NCBI GenBank assembly: GCA_017305715.1
Contig: JAFKKG010000008.1
Coordinates: forward strand, 310,001 to 374,000
Origin: Hyphomicrobiales bacterium
GTDB taxonomy: Bacteria > Pseudomonadota > Alphaproteobacteria > Rhizobiales > Xanthobacteraceae
Length of the DNA: 64,000 bases
Direction of reading: 5' to 3'
Positions 17,759-27,115 of this stretch are shown piece after piece. Each line of letters opens with the position of its first letter. Positions within the stretch are counted from its first letter, which is position 1. The notes under the pieces were generated by a model, which saw only the letters and a list, made by a program, of their open reading frames with translations, searched no databases and had not been told where the DNA came from. The position numbers and the translations under genes are program-made.

Positions 17759-18979
17759 ATGCCGACCGAACGCTTTCAATTCACCGGTGAGGGCGGCCAT
17801 CAGCTCGCCGCAGCACTCGACATGCCCGATGGCGCGATCCAGGCCTACGCGCTGTTTGCGCATTGCTTTACCTGCGGCAAGGACGTACTGGCGGCGAAAC
17901 GCATCGCCATCGCGCTGACCGCGCGGGGCATCGCGGTGCTGCGGTTCGATTTTACAGGGCTTGGCAACAGCGAGGGTGAATTCGCCAACTCGACCTTTTC
18001 CTCGAATGTCGCCGACCTCGTCCACGCCGCCGACTATCTGCGCGAGAACCGGCAGGCGCCCACCATCCTGATCGGGCACAGCCTTGGCGGCGCGGCGATC
18101 CTCGCCGCCGCCGGGCAGATTCCGGATGCCAAGGCGGTCGTTACCATTGCGGCTCCCTCCGATCCCGGCCACGTCACGCATCTCTTCAAGGATCGGATCG
18201 AAGATATTCGAACGCAGGGGAAACTGTCGGTCCAGCTCGCCGGACGCCCCTTCGAAATCAAGCGAGAATTCCTCGATGACGTCGCCGAACACAATCTGAT
18301 GGCGCATGTCGCAAAGCTGCACAAGGCGCTGCTGGTGATGCATTCGCCGACCGACGACACCGTCGGGATCGACAACGCCACGAACATCTTCGTGGCGGCA
18401 AAGCATCCCAAGAGTTTCGTGTCGCTGTCAGGCGCCGATCATCTGCTCGGCAACCGGCGCGATTCCATCTACGTCGCCGACGTCATCGCCGCCTGGGCGG
18501 AACGCTATGTCGAGCCGCTGCCGGCTCAGCCAGCCGCCGCAACCGAAACGCCGCGCAATGTCGTGGTGCGCGAGACTCGCGCCAGCAAATTCCAGCAGAC
18601 CGTCACGACCGGCCCGCACCAGATGCTGGCCGACGAACCCGTCGCCGTCGGCGGCCAGGATAGCGGCCCTGGCCCGTATGATTTCGTGCTGGCGGGCCTC
18701 GGCGCCTGCACGTCGATGACGATGCGGATGTATGCCGACCGCAAAGCGCTGCCGCTCGAGCGCATCACCGTGACGCTCAACCACAAGAAGATCCACGCGG
18801 AAGATTGCGCCGAATGCGAGACCCGCGAAGGCATGCTCGACCAGATCGACCGCGTGATATCGATCGAGGGCGCGCTCGACGCCGATCAGCGCAAGCGGCT
18901 GATGGAGATCGCCGACAAATGTCCGGTGCACCGGACGCTGACGTCGGAAATCCGGATCGTGACGAAAGCTGCGGAGTGA
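17759..18979 (+). CDS. Fusion of alpha/beta hydrolase and OsmC-family protein
   Basis: 406 residues in two domains. The hydrolase (about 1-255) has GHSLGG with Ser108 and a C-terminal GADHLL His. The OsmC domain (about 270-406) retains the two redox cysteines, in GLGACTS and ADKCPVH, used by OsmC/Ohr-type proteins to reduce organic peroxides. An extra FTCGKD Cys lies in the hydrolase part. The fusion is known in proteobacteria, but its substrate is not. It is convergent with a YeeE-type transporter gene. Confidence 0.88.
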   Translation: MPTERFQFTGEGGHQLAAALDMPDGAIQAYALFAHCFTCGKDVLAAKRIAIALTARGIAVLRFDFTGLGNSEGEFANSTFSSNVADLVHAADYLRENRQAPTILIGHSLGGAAILAAAGQIPDAKAVVTIAAPSDPGHVTHLFKDRIEDIRTQGKLSVQLAGRPFEIKREFLDDVAEHNLMAHVAKLHKALLVMHSPTDDTVGIDNATNIFVAAKHPKSFVSLSGADHLLGNRRDSIYVADVIAAWAERYVEPLPAQPAAATETPRNVVVRETRASKFQQTVTTGPHQMLADEPVAVGGQDSGPGPYDFVLAGLGACTSMTMRMYADRKALPLERITVTLNHKKIHAEDCAECETREGMLDQIDRVISIEGALDADQRKRLMEIADKCPVHRTLTSEIRIVTKAAE

Positions 18980-18986
18980 TCGGCGA

Positions 18987-20045
18987 TTAGGCCGTTGCCA
19001 GCGGGCGGACGCGCAGAGCGCCGCGCAAGCCCAACGCCGTGCCGACCAGGATGCCGGCGACCGCAATGAACGAGGCCAGCGCCAGCGTCGAAAAGCCCGT
19101 CAGGCCCTGCCCGACCGAGCAGCCGAACGCCATCACGCCGCCGGCGCCCATCAGCGCCGCACCACCGGCCGAGCGCAGCATGTGCCGCGGCGAATGATAA
19201 CCTTCCAGTTCAAAGCGGCCGGTCGCCAGCGCCGTGATCAGGCTGCCCGCGAGCACGCCGCCGACGGTGGCGATGCCGAAATTCAGCGTCGAGCCCGTCG
19301 ACAGCATCGCGTACTGCAACGCATCCGCGATCGGGGCTACGAAGGTCAGCGACACCACCGGCGTCGGGTTAAAGTCGTCGGCGCCGAGATAGCCGCTGGC
19401 GAACCAGCCTCCGGCCACGAGCCCACCGATCACGAGGCCGGCGGCGACCTGGCCCCATGACCGCCGGAACGGCGCATGCGCGAACGCAAAGATGATCAGC
19501 GCCGCGCTGATGACGGAAGCGGCCACCATGCGCGCCGTGACGTCACTCAATCCGAGCGCCGACAACAAGGCGGGCACCGAATTCGCCGACGCCGTGGTTT
19601 GTGACGCCTGCAGCAGCGCGATGCGGGCCGGCGCGATCAGGCCCTTCAGCGTCATCATCGCAAAAATGCCGAGCACGATCACCACCACGAAGGAGCGCAG
19701 ATTGCCGCGCCCGAGCAGCACCAGCGCACGCGAGCCGCAGCCGTTCGACAGCACCATGCCGTAACCGAACAACAGCCCGCCGACAAACATCAGCGGCGCC
19801 GAGAATGACGGTTGCAGATAGATCGACTTGCCGAGATCGACGAGACCGGCCGCCGCGAGCAATTGGGTCGACGCCACCGCGACGCCGATCGCCAGCGCAT
19901 AGGTGCGCACCAAACGGCCGTCGCCTTCCGCCCACCAGCCGCGCAGGCTGGAGAGCATGCAGAACCCGCTCAACAGCCCGACCGCACCATAAACCAGGCC
20001 GATCAGAAGCCCGCTCAACACAATGATGTTCGCAGTGCCCTGCAC
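18987..20045 (-). CDS. YeeE/YedE-family sulfur-compound transporter
   Basis: 352 residues, polytopic. The conserved cysteine sites of the family are present: GFCML near residue 29, SNGCGSR near 103, and AFGCSVGQGLTG near 314. Family members carry thiosulfate or other sulfur species across the inner membrane by relay through these cysteines. The GTG start at 20043-20045 has GGAGAAAA upstream. The Cys-dependent OsmC fusion and the sulfite oxidase-like gene nearby suggest a loose sulfur or redox theme. Confidence 0.88.
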   Translation of the reverse strand: MQGTANIIVLSGLLIGLVYGAVGLLSGFCMLSSLRGWWAEGDGRLVRTYALAIGVAVASTQLLAAAGLVDLGKSIYLQPSFSAPLMFVGGLLFGYGMVLSNGCGSRALVLLGRGNLRSFVVVIVLGIFAMMTLKGLIAPARIALLQASQTTASANSVPALLSALGLSDVTARMVAASVISAALIIFAFAHAPFRRSWGQVAAGLVIGGLVAGGWFASGYLGADDFNPTPVVSLTFVAPIADALQYAMLSTGSTLNFGIATVGGVLAGSLITALATGRFELEGYHSPRHMLRSAGGAALMGAGGVMAFGCSVGQGLTGFSTLALASFIAVAGILVGTALGLRGALRVRPLATA

Positions 20046-20273
20046 GGTGGTTTTCTCCTAAAGCCATCGGCGAAAACCGCCGCGACAGCATAAATATGCT
20101 ACAAATTCCACCCTGCTATAGCGGTGCTTGCATGGGCGCGTCCACGGCCGCGAAGAACAAAGAATGAAGCTTTCGCAAGGCCCGATGACGGGAGAATAAA
20201 ACCGTCGATTCCAACCGGAATACGAATGGTTTCGTTCCCGCGACGAAGAGGAAAATATCTGTCGGAGCGGGAT

Positions 20274-21281
20274 TTACGCCGGACGCAGGATCACGCGGTC
20301 GCGCGACGAGCCGGCCACCGCGATGAACGCGGCCCTGGCCCGTTCCAGCGGATAGATCGCGCTCTCCTTGATCGGAAACGGCTTCAAGTGGCCGCTGGCG
20401 AAGCCGGGGCCGATTTCCTTGAGCACCGCGCCGGTCGCAATCGACGACAGGCCGAGCGTATCGATGCCGACATAGGTGTGCTGGCCGCGATAGAATTCCA
20501 GGATGTTGAACTGCACGATGCGGTCGACCGCGGCGATCAGGATCTGGCGCCCGCGCAGCGCCAGCGATTTGTGCGCGGCCTGGAAATAGGGATCGCCGAC
20601 GGTGTTGAAGACGATGTCGGCGCCCTTGCCGCCGGTCAATTCGCGCACGCGCGCCGCGACATCGGTCACCGACGCATTGATGACGTCGACCTTCGAATTG
20701 GCGTGCCCTTCATAGGGCTCATCCTTGCGGACGACACCGATTACGCGCGCGCCGTGCCAGCTTGCAATCTGCACCGCCGCCTGCCCGACCTTGCCGTTGA
20801 CGCCCATCACCAGCACGGTCTCGCCGGCCTTCGGAATGCCGGCACGACGCAGGCCCTCCATCGCCGTGACGAAGGGAACGCCGATGCCGGCGGCTTCCTC
20901 CCAGGAAATGCTGCTTGGCTTCTCCACCACCGCGTCTGCCTCGACCACAAGATGCGTGGCATGGGTGCCGTCGCGCCGGATACCGAGATCGCCGGACGAG
21001 CCGAACACGTCCCGACCGATCCACCCCGCCGGGCCATCGATCACGACACCCGCATAGTCACGGCCCGGCGTGCGCGGGAACACCGCATACGGCATCAGGC
21101 CGGTGGCAGCCTTCACATCGGACGGATTGACGGCCGCCGCCCTGACCTCGATCAGCAGATCGCTCGCGCCGCGGGTCAGCGTCTGGGTCTCGATCACGGG
21201 CGCGAGCGAGGCGGCATCGGCCACCTTTTCCGAAAGGCGCACGCAGCGCGCCTGGACGTCTGATTTTCCGGCAACCGGCAT
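20274..21281 (-). CDS. MDR-family alcohol dehydrogenase/quinone oxidoreductase
   Basis: 335 residues. GroES-like N-terminal part contains AAVNPSDVKAATG and PGRDYAGVV. The Rossmann motif is VMGVNGKVGQAA near residue 158. The zinc-ligand cysteines of alcohol dehydrogenases are absent, which points to the zinc-free NADPH:quinone/enone reductase branch. It is on the same strand as the paa genes, 48 bp downstream of paaK, and may belong to the same transcript. Confidence 0.82.
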   Translation of the reverse strand: MPVAGKSDVQARCVRLSEKVADAASLAPVIETQTLTRGASDLLIEVRAAAVNPSDVKAATGLMPYAVFPRTPGRDYAGVVIDGPAGWIGRDVFGSSGDLGIRRDGTHATHLVVEADAVVEKPSSISWEEAAGIGVPFVTAMEGLRRAGIPKAGETVLVMGVNGKVGQAAVQIASWHGARVIGVVRKDEPYEGHANSKVDVINASVTDVAARVRELTGGKGADIVFNTVGDPYFQAAHKSLALRGRQILIAAVDRIVQFNILEFYRGQHTYVGIDTLGLSSIATGAVLKEIGPGFASGHLKPFPIKESAIYPLERARAAFIAVAGSSRDRVILRPA

Positions 21282-21329
21282 CTATTGAAATCCTGATCCC
21301 GCGCGACCGCGCGCCATGCGGATCAGCAG

Positions 21330-22661
21330 TTACCCCTTCGGGCGCTTGTCGTAAACACGTTTTGCCTTGCCGAGCGAGCGTTCCAGCGTTTCGGGAGCAA
21401 CGGCCTTGATGCGGGCTGATATGCCGATGGTGTTCTTGATGAAGGTGGCGACTCTTTCGGTGTGTGTCGTCAGCCCGCTGCCGTCCCAATGTTCGGGGCG
21501 GGCTTCGGCCAGCACGGTCATCTCGTCCATGCGGCCGTCCCGTGTCAATTCGATGATGAAATGGCCACCGCACCAGTCTGTCGCGAGCAAGGCTTCCTCG
21601 ATCTGGGTCGGGAACACGTTGACCCCGCGCAGGATGATCATGTCGTCGGAACGCCCCGTCACCTTCTCCATCCGCCGCATGCCCGGCCGCGCGGTGCCCG
21701 GCAGCAGCCGCGTCAGGTCGCGGGTGCGGTAGCGAATGATCGGAAAGGCTTCCTTGGTCAGCGAGGTGAACACCAGCTCGCCCTTCTCGCCATCCGGCAG
21801 CACCGCGCCGGTCTCGGGGTCGATCACCTCGGGATAGAAGTGATCCTCCCAGATATGCAGGCCGTCCTTGGTCTCCACGCATTCCTGCGCGACGCCGGGG
21901 CCGATCACCTCAGACAGCCCGTAAATATCGGTCGCGTCCATGTCGAACGTCTGTTCGATCTCGACACGCATCGCGTTGGTCCAGGGCTCGGCACCAAAAA
22001 TGCCGAACTTGAGCGAGGATTTCCGTGGGTCGAGCTTCTGCTTCTTGAATTCATCTGATATCGCCAGCATGTAGCTCGGCGTCACCGTGATGATGTCGGG
22101 CTTGAAATCGTTGATCAGTTGCACCTGCCGTTCGGTCATCCCACCCGACACCGGCACCACGGTGCAGCCGAGTTTTTCCGCGCCGTAATGCGCGCCGATT
22201 CCGCCGGTGAACAGGCCGTAGCCATAGGCGTTATGCATGATCATGCCGGTGCGGCCGCCGGCGGCGCGGATCGAGCGCGCCATCACATCGGACCACATGT
22301 CGATGTCGGCTTTCGTATAGCCGACCACGATCGGCTTTCCGGTGGTGCCGGAAGACGCGTGAACGCGCACCATTTTTTCGCGCGGCACCGCGAACATGTT
22401 GAACGGGTAATTGTCGCGCAGGTCGGCTTTGACCGTGAACGGAAATTTGGCGAGATCGGAAAGCTGCTTGAAGTCGTGCGGGTGTACGCCGGCCGTGTCA
22501 AAAGCCCGCTTGTAATGGCCGACATTGTCATAGGCATGCGCCAGCGACCAGGCGAGGCGTTTTGTCTGCAGCGCCACGATCTCGTCGCGCGAGGCGCGCT
22601 CTACCTCGTCCAATTCGGCGCGGTAACCGCCGGCATGGGATTGAAAATTGATCGAAGCCAT
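21330..22661 (-). CDS. paaK: Phenylacetate-CoA ligase
   Basis: 443 residues. The AMP-binding signature is HASSGTTGKPIVVGYT near residue 96, and the C-terminal GRSDDMIILRGVNVFP is typical of PaaK. It activates phenylacetate to phenylacetyl-CoA, the substrate of PaaABCE. GAGGAA lies 8 bp upstream of the ATG at 22661. It is the last recognisable paa gene of the string, after paaI. Confidence 0.95.
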   Translation of the reverse strand: MASINFQSHAGGYRAELDEVERASRDEIVALQTKRLAWSLAHAYDNVGHYKRAFDTAGVHPHDFKQLSDLAKFPFTVKADLRDNYPFNMFAVPREKMVRVHASSGTTGKPIVVGYTKADIDMWSDVMARSIRAAGGRTGMIMHNAYGYGLFTGGIGAHYGAEKLGCTVVPVSGGMTERQVQLINDFKPDIITVTPSYMLAISDEFKKQKLDPRKSSLKFGIFGAEPWTNAMRVEIEQTFDMDATDIYGLSEVIGPGVAQECVETKDGLHIWEDHFYPEVIDPETGAVLPDGEKGELVFTSLTKEAFPIIRYRTRDLTRLLPGTARPGMRRMEKVTGRSDDMIILRGVNVFPTQIEEALLATDWCGGHFIIELTRDGRMDEMTVLAEARPEHWDGSGLTTHTERVATFIKNTIGISARIKAVAPETLERSLGKAKRVYDKRPKG

Positions 22662-22690
22662 CGCGCGTTTCCTCAAAATTTGTTTTGCTT

Positions 22691-23143
22691 TTACTTGACC
22701 GTCGTACCCGGCAGCCACGTGCCACCGATGGTGCGGGAATGCCCGCGGAACTCCGCAATCACCACATCATTGGCGGTGACCCGCACATCGTAGATCCCCG
22801 ACCGGCCGCTGCGGGATATTTCCCGCGCCGACGCCACCAGCATGTCACCGAGCTTCCCCGGCCGGATGAAAGTGACATGGCACTGCGCCGCCACGGCGCG
22901 TTCATTATGGGTGTTGCAGGCAAAGGCGAACGTCGAATCCGCCAGCGTAAAGATGAAGCCGCCATGGGCGATGCGCTGGCCATTGACCATTTCCGGCCGG
23001 ACCGTCATCGAAAGCGTCGCCCGCCCCGGCCCGATCTCGACGATCTGCATGCCGAGGCCCTTGCTGGCGTCGTCCTCCTTCCACATCGCATCCGCACAGG
23101 CGCGGGCGAGGTCGTCGGGCGAAAGCGCGGCATTGACGTTCAC
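22691..23143 (-). CDS. paaI: Hydroxyphenylacetyl-CoA thioesterase
   Basis: 150-residue hotdog-fold thioesterase. The active-site stretch NGQRIAHGGFIFTLADS (about 54-70) is characteristic of PaaI. It removes dead-end CoA esters from the pathway. The GTG start has GGGAG about 7 bp upstream. It lies between paaK and the repeat that separates it from paaE. Confidence 0.92.
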   Translation of the reverse strand: MNVNAALSPDDLARACADAMWKEDDASKGLGMQIVEIGPGRATLSMTVRPEMVNGQRIAHGGFIFTLADSTFAFACNTHNERAVAAQCHVTFIRPGKLGDMLVASAREISRSGRSGIYDVRVTANDVVIAEFRGHSRTIGGTWLPGTTVK

Positions 23144-23169
23144 TGTGGTCTCCCTGTCTCCGACTACAC

Positions 23170-23252
23170 CGTCATTCCGGGATGGTCCGTAGGATCAGAC
23201 CCGGAATCTCGAGATTCCGGGTTCGATGCTTTCGCATCGCCCCGGAATGACG
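23170..23252. repeat. Palindromic repeat CGTCATTCCGGG type, inside the paa string
   Basis: The outer arms CGTCATTCCGGG (23170-23181) and CCCGGAATGACG (23241-23252) are perfect complements. Inside, 23200-23221 is a perfect 22-bp palindrome centred on CTCGAG. The element fills the paaE-paaI gap and would fold strongly in the transcript. A shorter copy lies at 39252-39292. Confidence 0.8.
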
Positions 23253-23253
23253 G

Positions 23254-24333
23254 CTAGACATGATCGTAGTCCACCACGACCCTGTCCGATACTGGCCGCG
23301 CCTGACAGGTCAGGATGAACCCCGCCTTCAGCTCCCACGGCTCCAGCGAATAATTCACCTCCATCTGTGCATCGCCCTCGACCAGCTTGGCGCGGCAGGT
23401 CGAGCACATGCCGCCCTTGCAGGCAAACGGCAGGTCCATGCCGGCGCGCAGCGCGGCATCGAGAATGGATTCGTCTTCGGCCACCGGCACCTCGCGGCGC
23501 TTGCCGTCGATGACGAGCGAGGCCAGCGCCTTCGGCGGCGCCGATGCCGCGACGACCTTCCTGGCGCGCGGCTTGCCGCCGAACTCCGAAACGAAGCGCT
23601 CGACGTGGATGCGGTCCTCTGCAATGCCGATGTCGCGGCACGTCGTCTCGATGTCCTCGCTCATGCCAAGGGGACCGCAGATGAAGACGTGGTCGACACT
23701 CGACGCCGGCACCAATGAGCGTAACAACACCCGCACTTTGTCGCCGTCGAGACGGCCGTGCAGGATCGGAATGTCCTGCTCTTCGCCCGAAATGACGTGG
23801 AACAGCGAGAACCGCTGCATGAAGCGATCCTTCAATTCCTCCAGCTCTTCGAGAAACAGCATGCTTGATGTCGAGCGGTTGCCGTAGAACAGGAAGAAGC
23901 GGCTGTTCGGCTCACGCGCCAGCACGCCCTTGACGATCGAGAGGATCGGCGTGATGCCGCTTCCTGCGGCGAATCCGACATAGACCCGCGCCTGATCGGG
24001 CGCATGCGCAATACCGAAGCGGCCGGTCGGCGTCATGACGTCGAGTTCGTCGCCAGCCTTGAGTTCGTCCGCCGCCCAGCTCGAAAACGCGCCGCCATCG
24101 ACCTTCTTCACCGCGATCCGCAATTCGCCGTCGTCGGGACCGGAGCAGATCGAATAGGAGCGACGCACTTCCTCGCCGTCCATGGTCGTGCGCAGGGTCA
24201 GATATTGACCGGGCGCAAAATTGTAATCGTCAGTCAATTCGGCGGGGATCGCAAAGGTCAGCGACACCGCATCCGGCGCCTCACGGCGCAGATCGTTGAC
24301 GGCGAGACGGTGGAAGCGTGGGGTCAGGGACAT
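23254..24333 (-). CDS. paaE: Phenylacetyl-CoA epoxidase reductase subunit
   Basis: 359 residues. Domains in order are FAD-binding (RRSYSICS near 61), NAD-binding (GFAAGSGITP near 116) and a C-terminal plant-type 2Fe-2S domain with CKGGMCSTC and a later LTCQARP. It passes electrons from NADPH to the PaaAC di-iron oxygenase. The ATG at 24333, two bases after the paaD stop, is preferred; a GTG at 24345 overlapping paaD is the alternative. Confidence 0.95.
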   Translation of the reverse strand: MSLTPRFHRLAVNDLRREAPDAVSLTFAIPAELTDDYNFAPGQYLTLRTTMDGEEVRRSYSICSGPDDGELRIAVKKVDGGAFSSWAADELKAGDELDVMTPTGRFGIAHAPDQARVYVGFAAGSGITPILSIVKGVLAREPNSRFFLFYGNRSTSSMLFLEELEELKDRFMQRFSLFHVISGEEQDIPILHGRLDGDKVRVLLRSLVPASSVDHVFICGPLGMSEDIETTCRDIGIAEDRIHVERFVSEFGGKPRARKVVAASAPPKALASLVIDGKRREVPVAEDESILDAALRAGMDLPFACKGGMCSTCRAKLVEGDAQMEVNYSLEPWELKAGFILTCQARPVSDRVVVDYDHV

Positions 24334-24335
24334 GA

Positions 24336-24839
24336 TCAATGACACTTGAAATAGTCGAACGGTTCACGGCAGCTCTTGCAGCGCCACAGCGCCTTGCAGG
24401 AGGTCGAACCGAACTCGGACAACACTTCGGTATTGGCGGAGCCGCATTGCGGGCATGACACCTGTTGCTCGCCGAACAGCGCCCGGCGCGAGCTCGACGC
24501 CTGCGGCGGCGCGATGCCGTATTCCCTCAGCTTGCGGCGGCCGTCCTCGCTCATCCAGTCGGTGGTCCAGGCCGGTGACAACACGGTGCGGACTTTCGCA
24601 CCGTGCATGCCGGCGCGTTCCAGCGCCAGTTCGATTTCGAGCGCGATCATGTTCATCGCCGGGCACCCGGAATAGGTCGGCGTGATCGCAACCTCGACAT
24701 GGCCATCGCTGACGACGACCTCGCGCAGCACGCCGAGGTCGGCGATGGTCAGTACCGGAATTTCGGGATCGACCACTTGCGCGGCCGCATCCCAAGCGCG
24801 CCGGCGCAGATCGGCGTCGCTGAGCATGACCGTTACCAT
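24336..24839 (-). CDS. paaD: Phenylacetyl-CoA epoxidase maturation protein PaaD (MIP18/DUF59 type)
   Basis: 167 residues. A DUF59 domain with VVDPEIPVLTIADLG and YSGCPAMNMI is followed by a C-terminal zinc-ribbon-like pair, CPQCGS and CKSCREPF. PaaD is needed for iron-sulfur or di-iron maturation of the epoxidase. The ATG at 24839 overlaps the paaC stop (ATGGTAA), indicating coupling; a second ATG at 24827 lacks an obvious ribosome site. Confidence 0.93.
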   Translation of the reverse strand: MVTVMLSDADLRRRAWDAAAQVVDPEIPVLTIADLGVLREVVVSDGHVEVAITPTYSGCPAMNMIALEIELALERAGMHGAKVRTVLSPAWTTDWMSEDGRRKLREYGIAPPQASSSRRALFGEQQVSCPQCGSANTEVLSEFGSTSCKALWRCKSCREPFDYFKCH

Positions 24840-25609
24840 GTTGCCCCCGGGAAGGTGCGCTGCAACGATTGCAACTCGCTGAGGAGATGGCCGAGATGCT
24901 CGCTGTGCCGGCCGTCGCGGCCACCCTGCTGCATCCACTTGTTGTCAGGCAACCTCAGCGTCGCCTCATGGACGACACCGGACACCGTCTTGAGCCAGGC
25001 TGCATGCAGCTTTGCGGGATCGACCGCTACACCCTTGTCAATCAGGCCGCGTTCGCTGTCGTCGACGCGAAACATCTCGCCGGTATAGGCCCAGAGATCG
25101 TCGATGGCGTTTTGCGCGCGGCGATGGCTTTCCTCGGTGCCGTCGCCGAGCCGCACCATCCACTCCGACGAATGCCTCAAGTGATAGGCGCTTTCCTTTT
25201 CCGACTTGGCGGCGATCGCGGCCAGCGTCGGATCGCTGGATTGCATCATCGCGCGCCAATACAGATCGGCAAAGGCCGCATAGAAGAACTGCCGCACCAT
25301 GGTGCGCGCGAAATCGCCGTTCGGCTGTTCCAGCAGCAAGAGATTGCGGTACTGCCGGACGTCGCGCAGATAGGCGAACTTGTCCTCGTCATTGCCGAGG
25401 CCTTCGACCCTGGCGGCGTAAGAATAGAGTTCGCGCGCCTGGCCGAGCAGATCGAGGCCCATATTGGCGAGCGCCATGTCCTCTTCCAGCATCGGCGCAT
25501 GGCCGCACCATTCCGACAGCCGATGGCCGAGAATCAGCGCGTCATCGGCGCGGCGCAGCGTGTAGAGCACCAGCGGGGTCTCGGAGACCGAGATGGAAGC
25601 TACTGCCAT
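24833..25609 (-). CDS. paaC: Phenylacetyl-CoA epoxidase structural subunit PaaC
   Basis: 258 residues, ferritin-like. Typical parts are LGHRLSEWCGHAPMLEEDMALANMGLD near the N-terminus (broken into conserved blocks) and the later SAYHLRHSSEWMVRLGDG. PaaC pairs with PaaA in the epoxidase but is not the main catalytic subunit. AAGGGA precedes the ATG. It is separated from paaB by a 146-bp gap mostly taken up by a repeat. Confidence 0.95.
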   Translation of the reverse strand: MAVASISVSETPLVLYTLRRADDALILGHRLSEWCGHAPMLEEDMALANMGLDLLGQARELYSYAARVEGLGNDEDKFAYLRDVRQYRNLLLLEQPNGDFARTMVRQFFYAAFADLYWRAMMQSSDPTLAAIAAKSEKESAYHLRHSSEWMVRLGDGTEESHRRAQNAIDDLWAYTGEMFRVDDSERGLIDKGVAVDPAKLHAAWLKTVSGVVHEATLRLPDNKWMQQGGRDGRHSEHLGHLLSELQSLQRTFPGATW

Positions 25610-25637
25610 TTGAACGTCCCTTGCTCATTTACTCCGA

Positions 25638-25748
25638 CCTCATCCTGAGGAGCGCGCCGTTGCGCGTCTCGAAGGATGGACCACTGGCACCCTCGGGGGC
25701 CTCACGGTTCGAGACGGCGCTGAAGAAGCGCCTCCTCAACCACGAGGA
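25638..25748. repeat. Composite CTCATCCTGAGGAGC repeat between paaB and paaC
   Basis: It starts CCTCATCCTGAGG, contains GTCTCGAAGGATGG, then the second module CCTCACGGTTCGAGACGG, and ends CTCCTCAACCACGAGG. Related copies are at 28061-28182 and 30465-30570, and a fragment is at 15461-15496. It lies inside an operon, so it is transcribed and can fold into two hairpins. Confidence 0.75.
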
Positions 25749-25755
25749 GCTAAGT

Positions 25756-26043
25756 TCACATATGTCCGACTTCGTCCGGCACGTCGTAAAACGTCGGGTG
25801 CCGGTAGATCTTGGATTCCGCGGGCTCGAACATCATGCCCTTTTCAGACGGATCGGACGCCGTGATCGCGTTCGACGGCACCACCCAGATCGAGAGCCCC
25901 TCGCCGCGGCGGGTGTAGATGTCGCGCGCAGCCTGCAGCGCCAGCGTGGGGTCGGCGGCGTGCAGCGAGCCGACATGCTTGTGGGCAAGACCGTTGCGGC
26001 TGCGGATGAAGACTTCCCAGAGCGGCATGTTCGGCGTGGCCAT
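25756..26043 (-). CDS. paaB: Phenylacetyl-CoA epoxidase subunit PaaB
   Basis: 95 residues, the expected length. MPLWEVFIRSRNGLAHKHVGSLHA at the N-terminus (conserved block about 6-29) and IWVVPSNAI identify PaaB. It bridges PaaAC dimers in the epoxidase complex. The ATG is at 26041-26043, 10 bp after the paaA stop. Confidence 0.95.
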   Translation of the reverse strand: MATPNMPLWEVFIRSRNGLAHKHVGSLHAADPTLALQAARDIYTRRGEGLSIWVVPSNAITASDPSEKGMMFEPAESKIYRHPTFYDVPDEVGHM

Positions 26044-26053
26044 GGCGATCTCC

Positions 26054-27046
26054 CTATTCCGCGGCTTGCGCGTGCGCGCGCTGCTTGCGCTTCTCGGCGT
26101 GGGCCATCGCCGCCTCGCGCACCCAGGCGCCGTCATCGTGCGCCTTGCGCCGCGCCGCCAGCCGGTCGCGGTTGCAGGGGCCGTTGCCGGCCAGCACCTG
26201 GTTGAATTCTTCCCAGTCGATCGCGCTGTATTCCCAGTTACCGTTGGCATTCTGCTTCATGCCGGGATCGGGAATGGTGAGGCCGAGGAACTGCGCCTGC
26301 GGCACCGTGGCGTCGACGAATTTCTGGCGCAGCTCGTCATTGGAGAAGCGCTTGATCTTCCATTTGGTCGAGGTGTCGGAATGCTGGCTGGCCTTGTCGG
26401 GCGGCCCGAACATCATCAGCACCGGCCACCACCAGCGATCGAGCGCGCTCTGCGCCATCGCCTTCTGCTCTGCGCTGCCCTTCGACAGCGTCACCATGAT
26501 CTCAAAGCCCTGACGCTGGTGGAAGGATTCTTCCTTGCAGACGCGGATCATCGCGCGCGCATAGGGACCGTAGGAACAGCGGCACAACGGAATCTGGTTC
26601 ATGATCGCCGCACCATCGACCAGCCAGCCGATCGCGCCGATGTCGGCCCAGGTCAGCGTCGGATAATTGAAGATCGAGGAATATTTTGCCTTCCCCGCCA
26701 GCATCAGGTCGACCAGTTCTTCGCGCGAGGTGCCGAGCGTTTCGGCGGCGGCGTAGAGATAGAGCCCGTGGCCGCATTCGTCCTGCACCTTCGCCAGCAG
26801 CGCCGCCTTGCGGCGCAGCGACGGCGCGCGGGTGATCCAGTTGCCCTCGGGCAGCATGCCGACGATTTCGGAATGGGCGTGCTGGGAAATCTGCCGCGTC
26901 AGCGTCTTGCGGTAGGCCGCCGGCATCCAGTCATTCGGCTCGATGCGCTCGTCGACATCGATGCGGGCCTGAAATTGCGCGGAGCGGGCGGCGTCCTCGA
27001 TATGGCTGATATCGCCGTCGGACGTATTGAGCGCCTGCGTGTACAT
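26054..27046 (-). CDS. paaA: Phenylacetyl-CoA epoxidase catalytic subunit PaaA
   Basis: 330 residues. The di-iron ligands lie in ferritin-like helices, visible as KVQDECGHG and [15 protein letters not shown]-type PaaA features such as [21 protein letters not shown] are present in the first 60 residues. It epoxidises the ring of phenylacetyl-CoA with PaaBCE. GGGAGG lies 7 bp upstream of the ATG. It is the first gene after the operator/promoter region at 27073-27115. Confidence 0.96.
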   Translation of the reverse strand: MYTQALNTSDGDISHIEDAARSAQFQARIDVDERIEPNDWMPAAYRKTLTRQISQHAHSEIVGMLPEGNWITRAPSLRRKAALLAKVQDECGHGLYLYAAAETLGTSREELVDLMLAGKAKYSSIFNYPTLTWADIGAIGWLVDGAAIMNQIPLCRCSYGPYARAMIRVCKEESFHQRQGFEIMVTLSKGSAEQKAMAQSALDRWWWPVLMMFGPPDKASQHSDTSTKWKIKRFSNDELRQKFVDATVPQAQFLGLTIPDPGMKQNANGNWEYSAIDWEEFNQVLAGNGPCNRDRLAARRKAHDDGAWVREAAMAHAEKRKQRAHAQAAE

Positions 27047-27072
27047 GGCCGACCTCCCACATGATCTTGCCG

Positions 27073-27115
27073 TATGTTGTTGGAGCCAACATATAACAAA
27101 AATACAGGAATGCAA
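27073..27115 (-). promoter_or_regulatory. paaA promoter with inverted-repeat operator
   Basis: On the minus strand a -35 TTGCAT (27115-27110) and a -10 TATGTT (27093-27088) are separated by 16 bp. The -10 box is one arm of the inverted repeat TATGTTG-N7-CAACATA (27073-27093), which also contains the tighter GTTGG-AG-CCAAC. A further pair ACAAAAAT (27096-27103) / ATTTTTGT (27119-27126) flanks the -35. The placement fits repression by the adjacent paaX product, but the consensus is not proven. Confidence 0.6.
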
